64,000 bases of DNA from Streptomyces griseiscabiei. GTDB taxonomy: Bacteria; Actinomycetota; Actinomycetes; Streptomycetales; Streptomycetaceae. The DNA is taken from contig NZ_JAGJBZ010000001.1 in the NCBI RefSeq assembly GCF_020010925.1, forward strand, positions 1,922,001 through 1,986,000, in the 5' to 3' direction. Below are positions 43,756-51,097 of this stretch, in pieces (within the stretch, counting starts at the first letter, position 1; every line of letters begins with the position of its first letter). Below the pieces are notes generated by a model. That model saw only the letters and a program-made list of their open reading frames with translations. It was not told the DNA's origin and made no database searches. A program made the position numbers and the translations under genes.

Positions 43756-44738
43756 CGATGCCGCGCACCCCGTACGACGGCCCCGGCGCGCCCGGGGCCG
43801 GGCCGTCGGCGCTGCCGCTGGCCGCCTATCGCGCCGCGATCGCGCTGGACGAGCCCGTCGAGCGGCCCGCGCCACCCTCCGACGCCTCGGCCGAACAGCT
43901 GGACGCGTTCGTCCGTGCGGCGCTGAGGCTGCTCGCCACCGATCCGGCCGTGTCCCGGCTGGGTCTGCGGACCGGCACCCTGCGGGACCTCGCGGACGCG
44001 GCGACGGCCCGCCGGGTGCTGCGCGCCCTGCTGACCGTCCGCCCGCCGGGCCCCCTCTCCCCCGACGCGCGGGACGCGGTGGACGCGGTCCTGGACCTGG
44101 AGCGCCGGCTGCGGCCGGCCGTCGACGTCGCCGAACTGCCCACGGTCGCCGAGGAGTTCCCGCACACCGCGTACCGCTCGGCCGGGCAGATGTCCCTGTG
44201 GCGGGGCGACCTCACCACGCTCGCGGCGGACGCCGTCGTCAACGCGGCCAACAGCGCGCTGCTCGGCTGCTTCCAGCCCCTGCACCCGTGCGTGGACAAC
44301 GCCATCCACAGCGCCGCCGGGCCCCGGCTGCGGGACGACTGCCACACGGTCGTCACCCTTCAGGGCGCGTCGGAACCGACCGGCACCGCCAAGATCACCC
44401 GGGGTCACCATCTGCCGGCCGCCCATGTCCTGCACACGGTCGGTCCGGTGGTCCGGGACCGTCCCACGCGAGGCGACGCCGAGGCCCTGGCGGGCGCGTA
44501 CCGGGCCTGTCTCGACCTGGCCGCCGAGGTGGGGACGGTCCGCACGCTCGCCTTCTGCTCCGTGAGCACCGGTGTCTTCGGCTACCCCAAGCCGGAGGCG
44601 GCGGCCATCGCCCTGCGCACGGTCTCCGACTGGCTCACCGCCCATCCCGGCCGCCTCGACCGGGTCGTGCTCAACGTCTTCGCCGCCGACGACGAGGCCG
44701 TGTACCGGCGCACGCTCACCGGGACACCGACGGGCTGA
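43752..44738 (+). CDS. zinc-type macrodomain ADP-ribosyl hydrolase
   Basis: The 328-residue protein has a helical N-terminal region (about 20-125) and a C-terminal macrodomain (about 145-320). It shows LWRGDLTTLAADAVVNAANSALLGC, and the zinc-site string C173-F-Q-P-L-H178-P-C180 followed by VDNAIHSAAG; these are the features of the macrodomains that work with SirTM and remove ADP-ribose from proteins. LPAAHVLHTVGP and FCSVSTGVFGYP are the further macro motifs. GTG 43752 overlaps the upstream stop; ATG 43758 is possible. It should reverse the modification made by the SirTM at 41849. Confidence 0.88.
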   Translation: MTMPRTPYDGPGAPGAGPSALPLAAYRAAIALDEPVERPAPPSDASAEQLDAFVRAALRLLATDPAVSRLGLRTGTLRDLADAATARRVLRALLTVRPPGPLSPDARDAVDAVLDLERRLRPAVDVAELPTVAEEFPHTAYRSAGQMSLWRGDLTTLAADAVVNAANSALLGCFQPLHPCVDNAIHSAAGPRLRDDCHTVVTLQGASEPTGTAKITRGHHLPAAHVLHTVGPVVRDRPTRGDAEALAGAYRACLDLAAEVGTVRTLAFCSVSTGVFGYPKPEAAAIALRTVSDWLTAHPGRLDRVVLNVFAADDEAVYRRTLTGTPTG

Positions 44739-44814
44739 CCGGGCCTCCCGTCCGACCCGCCGTACGTCGTCCGCCGCACCCTGGACCGCTCCTGAACGGA
44801 GGCCCTCGGCGGGG

Positions 44815-45393
44815 TCACCTGCGGCAGGGCGCCCCCGAGCGCAGGCCGCGCATGACGAGGTCGAAGAGGCGGGTGGCGCGGCTCTGCCAGTCGTCCCCGG
44901 AGCCGATCTGCCAGACACCGGCGATGGCGAGGACGAAGTCGTCGGTGGTCACTCCGGGCCGGATGGTGCCGGCCCGGTGGTTGGCGTCGAGCAGACTCTC
45001 GATCGCGGCGAGCAGGAGCGGATAGCCGGGCTTCGCGGGGCCGCCCGTCGCGGCCGACGCCCGGCGCAGCGCGTCCGCGAGGCCGGCCTTGGCCGTGGCG
45101 TAGCGGGCCAGACCGTCCATCCAGGCGCGCAACGCCTCGTCGGGCTCATGGGTCCCCAGCAACTCGGCCGCGCTGTCGACGAGTTGCTGGATCTCCTGGC
45201 GGTGGACCTCCAGGACGAGCGCCTCACGGTCGGGGAAGTTGCGGTAGAAGGTGCCCTGTCCGACGCCCGCCTTCTTGGCGATCGTGCTGAGCGGGACGTC
45301 GGCCGAACGCGACAGTTCGACCAGCGCCACTTCCAGGATGCGCTCACGGTTGCGCTGCGCGTCGGACCGCTGGGGCACCTCACCCGTCGACAC
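44815..45393 (-). CDS. TetR-family regulator
   Basis: The 192-residue protein has the DNA-binding head RERILEVALVELSRSADVPLSTIAKKAGVGQGTFYRNFPDREALVLEV and a helical ligand domain. The start GTG 45393 has GAGGG at the right spacing; GTG 45396 or ATG 45444 are alternatives. It is convergent with the macrodomain gene. A dyad GGACAGATGTCC at 45431-45442 upstream may be its operator. Its target could be itself, or a gene outside this neighbourhood; the AidB-like gene upstream is on the same strand. Confidence 0.9.
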   Translation of the reverse strand: MSTGEVPQRSDAQRNRERILEVALVELSRSADVPLSTIAKKAGVGQGTFYRNFPDREALVLEVHRQEIQQLVDSAAELLGTHEPDEALRAWMDGLARYATAKAGLADALRRASAATGGPAKPGYPLLLAAIESLLDANHRAGTIRPGVTTDDFVLAIAGVWQIGSGDDWQSRATRLFDLVMRGLRSGAPCRR

Positions 45394-45430
45394 CACTGGC
45401 CCTCTTCCCTGACACACGCCCAGCCCTGAC

Positions 45431-45442
45431 GGACAGATGTCC
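45431..45442. promoter_or_regulatory. possible TetR operator
   Basis: GGACA-GA-TGTCC is an inverted repeat with 5-bp arms, 38 bp before the TetR start, in the right place for autorepression. Confidence 0.5.
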
Positions 45443-45501
45443 ACTTAGGGCCACCTTACCGCGATTTACAGCCAGGCCTCCACGGAGCGGGCGCCCGGCA
45501 G

Positions 45502-47169
45502 TCAGCCGGCCGGCAGGGCGCGGCGGAGGATGCCGTCCACGTCGGCGGAGCCGGGGAGGGTGCCGTAGGCGTGGCCCCAGTCGCCGCCGAGGCGGGTCGC
45601 GCAGAAGGCGTCGGCGACGGCGGGCGGGGCGTGCCGGACCAGCAGGGATGCCTGCAGGGTCAGGGCCATGCGCTCCACCAGGCGGCGGGCGCCGGCCTGG
45701 TCGGCCTCGCGCACCGCGTCCTTCAGGCGGGCGGCGGCCTCGTCGAGCCGGGCGTCCGCGCCCCGGGCCAGGGCGACTTCGGCGAAGAGGGCCTCCGCCG
45801 TGCCGGGGCTGCGGGTCAACGCCCGCAGGACGTCGAGCGCGTTGACGTTGCCCGAGCCCTCCCAGATCGACAGCAGAGGTGCCTCGCGGTAGTGGCGGGG
45901 CATGCCCGAGTCCTCGACATAGCCGTTGCCGCCGAGGCACTCCAGCGCCTCGGCGGTGAAGGCCGGGCCGCGCTTGGTCACCCAGTACTTGCCGACGGCG
46001 GTGGCGATCCGGCGGAACGTCCGCTCGCCCTCGTCCCCGCGCACCGACCGGTCGGCGGCGCCCGCCAGCCGCAGGGTGAGGGCCGTCGCCGCCTCGGACT
46101 CCAGCGCGAGGTCGGCCAGGACGTTGCGCATCAGGGGCTGGTCGAGGAGCCGGGCGCCGAACGCGCTGCGGTGCCGTGCGTGATGGCCCGCCTCGACGAG
46201 TGTCCTGCGCATCAGGGTCGCCGAGCCCATCACACAGTCGAGCCGGGTGCAGTTGACCATCTCGATGATGGTCTTCACCCCCTGCCCCTCGGGCCCGACC
46301 CGCCAGGCCACGGTCCCGTCGAACTCCGGCTCCGAGGACGCGTTGGAGCGGTTGCCCAGCTTGTCCTTGAGCCGCTGGATCCGGAAGGTGTTGCGGCTGC
46401 CGTCGGGCAGGACGCGCGGGACCAGGAAGCAGGTCAGCCCGTCCGGGGCCTGCGCCAGCACCAGGAACAGATCGCACATCGGCGCCGACGTGAACCACTT
46501 GTGCCCGCGCAGGGTGTACACACCGGGCTCGGAACTCGGGGTCGCCGTCGTGGTGTTGGCGCGTACGTCACTGCCGCCCTGCTTCTCGGTCATGCCCATC
46601 CCGGCGAGCAGCCCGCGCTTGCCGGTGGGCACCCGCAGCCCCGGCTCGTACTCCCGGCCGGTCAGCAGCGGCTCGTACACGGCGGCCAGCTCCGGCTGCC
46701 GGCGCAGCGCGGGCACGACGGCGTACGTCATCGAGGTCGGACAGGTGTGCCCGGCCTCGGTGTGGCCCCAGACCAGGGCTCCCGCGATGCGCGCGACATG
46801 GGCGCCGGGCCGGTCGTCCGCCCAGGCCGACCCCGCCAGGCCCTCCTCGACGGCGGTCCGCATCAGGTGGTGCCAGGCGGGGTGGAAGTCCACCTCGTCG
46901 ACACGGTTGCCGTAGCGGTCGTGGGTGCGCAGCTCCGGCTCGTACCGGTTGGCCTGCTCGGCCCACTCCTGCGCCGCCACGCCCCCGGCGAGCAGCCCGA
47001 GCCGCCGGACGTCCTTCTCGGCCCACCCCGCGCCCTCCCTGCGCAGCCCCTCCAGCAGGGCGACGTCCTCGGCGGCGTCGTAGGGGGCGAGCGGCGGGGG
47101 CTGGTTGGTGACGTCGTGGGTGTGCCGGGTGGCGTACTGCGGCTGCGTGTGCGTGCGTATCGGAACCAT
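45502..47169 (-). CDS. AidB-like acyl-CoA dehydrogenase family protein
   Basis: The 555-residue flavoprotein resembles AidB/isovaleryl-CoA-dehydrogenase-like proteins: LLAGMGMTEKQGGSDVRANTT is the signature, followed by GHKWFTSAPMCDLFLVLAQ, IQRLKDKLGNRSNASSEPEFDG and ALECLGGNGYVEDSGMPRHYREAPLLSIWEGSGNVNALDVLRAL. The E. coli AidB binds DNA and is induced in the alkylation response; most homologues act on unknown acyl-CoAs. It is divergent to the PaaX-like gene, sharing a 75-bp AT-rich region with a symmetric dyad, which suggests control by that regulator. ATG 47169 is the first in-frame start after the dyad. Confidence 0.9.
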   Translation of the reverse strand: MVPIRTHTQPQYATRHTHDVTNQPPPLAPYDAAEDVALLEGLRREGAGWAEKDVRRLGLLAGGVAAQEWAEQANRYEPELRTHDRYGNRVDEVDFHPAWHHLMRTAVEEGLAGSAWADDRPGAHVARIAGALVWGHTEAGHTCPTSMTYAVVPALRRQPELAAVYEPLLTGREYEPGLRVPTGKRGLLAGMGMTEKQGGSDVRANTTTATPSSEPGVYTLRGHKWFTSAPMCDLFLVLAQAPDGLTCFLVPRVLPDGSRNTFRIQRLKDKLGNRSNASSEPEFDGTVAWRVGPEGQGVKTIIEMVNCTRLDCVMGSATLMRRTLVEAGHHARHRSAFGARLLDQPLMRNVLADLALESEAATALTLRLAGAADRSVRGDEGERTFRRIATAVGKYWVTKRGPAFTAEALECLGGNGYVEDSGMPRHYREAPLLSIWEGSGNVNALDVLRALTRSPGTAEALFAEVALARGADARLDEAAARLKDAVREADQAGARRLVERMALTLQASLLVRHAPPAVADAFCATRLGGDWGHAYGTLPGSADVDGILRRALPAG

Positions 47170-47183
47170 GAGCGGAGTATTAC

Positions 47184-47237
47184 ATCATTCCTACGGTCGC
47201 AGCCATCACGTAACAATGATCGAGTGCCCCGTACAGT
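47184..47237. promoter_or_regulatory. PaaX-like dyad and leaderless promoter
   Basis: ATCATT (47184-47189) and AATGAT (47215-47220) are inverted arms 25 bp apart, much like the TGATTC-N27-GAATCA form of PaaX sites. TACAGT (47232-47237) stands 7 nt before the ATG at 47245, which fits a -10 box for leaderless transcription. The intergenic DNA is AT-rich compared with its surroundings. Confidence 0.5.
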
Positions 47238-47244
47238 TCGGGCC

Positions 47245-48024
47245 ATGCAGACGAACGCGCCGGGGCACCCCGCCGAGCTGGAACTACGGCCGCTGTCCGC
47301 CCGCTCGGTCGTGCTGAGCCTGCTGCTGGGCATGCATCCGCCCGAGCTGCCGGTGAAGGATCTGGTGCGCCATGTGGAGGCCTTCGGGGTGGCCGGGTCC
47401 ACGCTGCGGGCCGCGCTGAGCCGCATGGTGTCGGCCGGGGACCTGCGGCGCGCGGACGCGGTGTACCGGCTCAGCGACCGGCTCCTGGACCGTCAGCGGC
47501 GCCAGGACGAGTCGGTGCACCCCGGGACCCGGCCGTGGGACGGCGACTGGGAGATGGTGATCGTCACCGCCACGGGCCGCAGCCCCGCCGAACGCGCCGA
47601 CCTCCGCGGCCGTCTGATCTCCCTGCGCCTCGCCGAGCTGCGCGAGGGCGTCTGGCTCCGCCCGGCCAACCTCGACCACCCCCGCCCACCGGCCGCCCCC
47701 GACCCGACGGTCCAGCGCTTCACCGGCCGCCCGGCCGTGGGCGGCACACGGGACGGCATCGCGGCGGACCGGGACCTGGCGGCGCGCCTGTGGCCCCTGG
47801 AGGCATGGGCCGTCACCGCCGAGGCACTCCTCGCCCACATCGAGCGGACCCGGGAGCCCGCCGACCGCTTCACGGCCCTCGCCGCCGCCGTACGCCATCT
47901 GCTGGCCGACCCGGTCCTGCCCCCCGAACTCCTCCCGGAGAACTGGCCCGGCCCCGCGCTGCGCGCCGCGTACACGGAGTACCGGCGGGAGCTGGTCGGG
48001 GCGGTGCTGGGGCACCGGGACTGA
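47245..48024 (+). CDS. PaaX-like transcriptional regulator
   Basis: The 259-residue protein has the PaaX N-terminal winged helix (SARSVVLSLLLGMHPPELPVKDLVRHVEAFGVAGSTLRAALSRMVSAGDLRR) and the central and C-terminal domains of the family (GDWEMVIVTA, RLAELREGVWLRPANLD, FTALAAAVRHLLADPVLPPELLPENWPG). PaaX proteins repress genes for aromatic acid catabolism and respond to an acyl-CoA. The gene is divergent to the AidB-like acyl-CoA dehydrogenase gene, which is the likely target. The ATG has no ribosome site; the upstream -10-like box suggests a leaderless message. Confidence 0.9.
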   Translation: MQTNAPGHPAELELRPLSARSVVLSLLLGMHPPELPVKDLVRHVEAFGVAGSTLRAALSRMVSAGDLRRADAVYRLSDRLLDRQRRQDESVHPGTRPWDGDWEMVIVTATGRSPAERADLRGRLISLRLAELREGVWLRPANLDHPRPPAAPDPTVQRFTGRPAVGGTRDGIAADRDLAARLWPLEAWAVTAEALLAHIERTREPADRFTALAAAVRHLLADPVLPPELLPENWPGPALRAAYTEYRRELVGAVLGHRD

Positions 48025-48069
48025 GGCCGGGGCACCGCGCCGCGCACCGGCGGCACCGCCCACGTCCGC

Positions 48070-48660
48070 TCAGCCCCGCCGTTCCACCGCCCCCGCGACC
48101 AACGCCTCCAGCTGCTCCGCCACCTGGTCGAGGGGTTGGATGCCGCGCTTGGCGCGGCACATGGCGATGGCGCCCTCGACCGAGGCGACGACGAGGGCGG
48201 CGAGGGCGGGGGCCCGCTCCGGGTCGGCCCCGTGGTCGCGCAGCGCGTCGGCGAGCAGGCGCTCCCAGTGGGTGAACGCCTCCGCGGCGGCGGTGAGCGC
48301 CGGCGGGATCTCGTCGTCCGGCGGCTCCTCGACCGAGACGGCGAGCACGGGGCAGCCGGCGTGGAAGTCGCTGTCGAGGACGATGCCGCGCCAGAGCCCC
48401 AGAAAGGCCCGCAGTCCGGCGACCGGGCCCGCCTCCAGGGCCTTGCCCAGGGCGCGGGCGACGGCCGCGTCCGCGTACCGCACGGCCTCGGTGGCCAACT
48501 GCCCCTTGCCCTCGGGGAAGTAGTGGTAGGTCGAGCCGAGGGGCGCCTTGGCGTGCTTGGCCAGGTTCCGGATGCTCGCGGCGTTCAGACCGCGCCTGCT
48601 GATCAGGTCGGCCGCCCCGGCCACGATGCGTTCACGGGACGGCTTGCCGCCTTGGGTCAA
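48070..48660 (-). CDS. TetR-family regulator (TTG start)
   Basis: The 196-residue protein has the head IVAGAADLISRRGLNAASIRNLAKHAKAPLGSTYHYFPEGKGQLATEAV and a helical C-terminal domain with CPVLAVSVEEPP. The start is TTG 48660, supported by GGGGAG seven bases upstream and by the absence of another start. A dyad at 48679-48696 lies just upstream of the start. It is divergent to a membrane protein gene at 48852, which could be its target. Confidence 0.88.
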   Translation of the reverse strand: MTQGGKPSRERIVAGAADLISRRGLNAASIRNLAKHAKAPLGSTYHYFPEGKGQLATEAVRYADAAVARALGKALEAGPVAGLRAFLGLWRGIVLDSDFHAGCPVLAVSVEEPPDDEIPPALTAAAEAFTHWERLLADALRDHGADPERAPALAALVVASVEGAIAMCRAKRGIQPLDQVAEQLEALVAGAVERRG

Positions 48661-48678
48661 GACCGTGCTCCCCTCTGG

Positions 48679-48696
48679 CTATATCGATCGTCATAG
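48679..48696. promoter_or_regulatory. possible TetR operator with CGATCG core
   Basis: CTAT-AT-CGATCG-TC-ATAG is an 18-bp imperfect palindrome (14 of 18 bases symmetric) placed 18 bp upstream of the TetR TTG start, in the divergent region. Confidence 0.5.
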
Positions 48697-48851
48697 TCTA
48701 GCGCGACCCCACCCGCAGGGGCGGGCGGAAGAGGGTGGCTGCGCCGACGGACCCCTGTGATCCCCATCTGAGCGGCGCGCCGTACTCTCTTCCCTCTGCC
48801 AGGGAATCTGCCAGGGATTTCACGGGTGCACGGTCGATCGGGGGACGACAC

Positions 48852-50024
48852 ATGACATACCGGCGTGCGGCGATACCGGCGGTGATCGGCGCAGTGCTGT
48901 TGGTGGCGCTGCTGTGGTGGGCGGGGGCGAGCGAGAGCGCGCTGCGGCTGCGGGGCGCGACCGAGGTGCTGGGCGCCCAGGCCGCCGGCGACCTGGAACG
49001 CTGGCTCGCGCCATGGTCGTACGACCCGCCGGCCTCGTCGCAGCTCGGCGCGGAGGTGAGCGGACTCGGGGACACCTTCCGCAGCGACGGCTCGCGCTAT
49101 CGCTCGCTGTACGAGACCGCGCTGCAGATCCGTTTCACCGCCGTCCTCGCCTTCTTCGTGCCCGGGGCGCTGCTCCTGGTCCGCAGGCTGCCGCCGGTGC
49201 GGGGCCGGGCGACGGCGGCGCTGCTCGCGGTGTGGGCCTGGGGTCTGGTGGCGGGCACGCTGGCGGTCATCGTCTCCGCGCCCTGGCTGATCGCCTCGCA
49301 GGGCCACGGGAGTTACCGCTTCCTGCCGCAGCTGGCGGGCGTGATCTCGTCCGGGCGGCAGGTGCTGGTGGTCACGGCCCTGGCCGCCGCCGCGGTGACG
49401 GTGCTCGTCGCCCGGGTCACCGCCAAGGGCGCCGGTCCGCTGCCGCAGGAGGTCGTCCCGGCGCGGGCCGGACGCCTGGCCGCCACGGCGGGAACCCTGG
49501 TGATCGCGTTCTCCCTGGTGGTCCTCTCCTACGAGTCGGTCGCCGCCTCGCTCCAGACGGCCTTCACGGGCAGCGGCCTGCTCTCCGAACCGGGCGATCT
49601 GCTGCGCCAGTGGCTGCTGTTGGGCGGCTGGTCGGGTCCGGCGGGCACCTCGCTCGGCGACTGGTCGCTGTACCGGGCCGTCGACGCCCTGCTGCTGGTC
49701 GTGGTGTGGTGGGCCCTGCGGCTGCTGCCGGGCCTGCTGACCCGTGCCACGGTTCCGGCGCTGGCGGTGGGCGCGGTCTGCGCGACCGTCCTCGGCCTGC
49801 TGACGAGCCAGTTCCTGCGGATGCTGGTGGACGGGACGACCCTGCGCTGGGACCTGTACCTGGCGGGCAATCTCGGTGACGGTGTCCCGGCCGCGCTGAT
49901 CTGGGGCCCGCTCGCGGGAGCGGCGACCGCCGTGACCCTCCGGGTGACCGTGGCCCGCACGGAGACCACCGGGGCTCCCGATACCGCGGAGGCTCCGGAG
50001 GCAACGAGGAGCGAGTCGCCGTGA
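48852..50024 (+). CDS. polytopic membrane protein of unknown function
   Basis: The 390-residue protein has an N-terminal TM (IPAVIGAVLLVALLWWAG) followed by an extracytoplasmic domain (about 25-95) and then about seven TM segments, among them FTAVLAFFVPGALLLV, AALLAVWAWGLVAGTLAVIV, VLVVTALAAAAVTVLV, ATAGTLVIAFSLVVLSY and AVDALLLVVVWWALRLL. A short acidic tail ends it. I recognise no family. ATG 48852 has GGGGGA eight bases upstream. It stands alone, divergent to the TetR gene and convergent to the LacI gene. Confidence 0.8.
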   Translation: MTYRRAAIPAVIGAVLLVALLWWAGASESALRLRGATEVLGAQAAGDLERWLAPWSYDPPASSQLGAEVSGLGDTFRSDGSRYRSLYETALQIRFTAVLAFFVPGALLLVRRLPPVRGRATAALLAVWAWGLVAGTLAVIVSAPWLIASQGHGSYRFLPQLAGVISSGRQVLVVTALAAAAVTVLVARVTAKGAGPLPQEVVPARAGRLAATAGTLVIAFSLVVLSYESVAASLQTAFTGSGLLSEPGDLLRQWLLLGGWSGPAGTSLGDWSLYRAVDALLLVVVWWALRLLPGLLTRATVPALAVGAVCATVLGLLTSQFLRMLVDGTTLRWDLYLAGNLGDGVPAALIWGPLAGAATAVTLRVTVARTETTGAPDTAEAPEATRSESP

Positions 50025-50065
50025 GAACCAGGCCGATCGAGGTGGTGTGAGGGTTTCGGAAGCGC

Positions 50066-51091
50066 CTACGCGCGCGTGGAGGCCCGCATGTGCATCTCGA
50101 TGGGAAGGACGCGTACGGTCCCGCGCGGCGTCTCGCCGGCGAGGATCTCGCAGAGCAGCCGGGCGCATTCGACGCCCATGGTCCGCGGTCGCAGGTCCAC
50201 CGCGGTGATCGGGGGCTCCGCCGTGCGCATGGCGGAGCTGTCGACGCAGGAGGCGAGCAGGAGATCCTCGCCCACCGTCCGTCCGCCGGCCCGCAGTTCG
50301 GGCAGAACGACGGCGGCCGCCCCGTCCGCCGCGCACACGATCGCGTCGATCCCGGGCGTCCTGGCCAGCAACTCCCGTACGACGCCCCGCAGTACGTCGG
50401 GCGGGGGGCCGAACGGCGCCCTGCTGACGAGCACGGGCAGACCGCGCTCACCGCACCAGCGGGCATGGGTCCGCTGGAGGGTGAGGGACCAGTCCGAGGT
50501 GATGTCGGGGGCGACGAACGCCGGACACCGGGCCCCGGCCTCGTACAGATGGTCCAGCAGTGCGGTCATCGCCGTGTCGTGGTCGGACCAGATCACCCCG
50601 GTCGGCTGCCGCCGGCCGACGTACCTCTCGGCCGTGACGACCGGCAGTCCGCTGTTCATCAACTGCTCGACCACGGGGTCCTCCGCCACCGGATCGCACA
50701 GCACGATGCCGTCCACCTGGGGGACCGCGCCCCGCCGGTGCGGGAGGTGCCCGGAGGAGAGCAGCGTGACGTTCAGCCCGGCGCGGGCCGCCTGTTCGGC
50801 GACGCCGAACACGAACGCCATGTAGTACTCGGCGCCGGTCAGGAACTCCGGGATGTGCAGCGCGATGGTCTCGGTGACCGAGGTGCGCAGACTGCGGGCG
50901 CTGCGGTTGGGCGCGTACCCCAGCCGCTCGGCCGCCGCCAGGACCGCCCGTCGTGTCGGCTCCGACACCCGGCCGTGCCCGCGCAGCGCGTCCGACGCCG
51001 TCGTCTTGGAGACGTCCGCCTCGCGTGCCACGTCGGCGATGGTCGGCGGGGCGTCGGGGCCGGGGGGCACGGCCGGCGTCCTAGACGGCAT
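50066..51091 (-). CDS. LacI-family repressor
   Basis: The 341-residue regulator has the LacI helix-turn-helix and hinge (PTIADVAREADVSKTTASDALRGHGRVSEPTRRAVLAAAERLGYAPNRSARSLRT) and a periplasmic-binding-protein-like ligand domain (ETIALHIPEFLTGAEYYMAFVFGVAEQAARAG, VDGIVLCDPVAEDPVVEQLM, GVIWSDHDTAMTALLDHLYEAG). It starts 6 bp after the stop of the 999-residue fusion gene, so the two are one operon. A perfect 20-bp palindrome with central CG, the usual shape of a LacI-type site, lies at the operon head (54116-54135). Confidence 0.93.
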   Translation of the reverse strand: MPSRTPAVPPGPDAPPTIADVAREADVSKTTASDALRGHGRVSEPTRRAVLAAAERLGYAPNRSARSLRTSVTETIALHIPEFLTGAEYYMAFVFGVAEQAARAGLNVTLLSSGHLPHRRGAVPQVDGIVLCDPVAEDPVVEQLMNSGLPVVTAERYVGRRQPTGVIWSDHDTAMTALLDHLYEAGARCPAFVAPDITSDWSLTLQRTHARWCGERGLPVLVSRAPFGPPPDVLRGVVRELLARTPGIDAIVCAADGAAAVVLPELRAGGRTVGEDLLLASCVDSSAMRTAEPPITAVDLRPRTMGVECARLLCEILAGETPRGTVRVLPIEMHMRASTRA

Positions 51092-51097
51092 CGCGGG

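Noticed and set aside
41849..44738. Complete classical SirTM operon with lipoyl carrier and lipoate ligase
   Set aside because: Neither GcvH-L nor a lipoate ligase is encoded nearby; only SirTM, an NmrA-like protein and the macrodomain are present.
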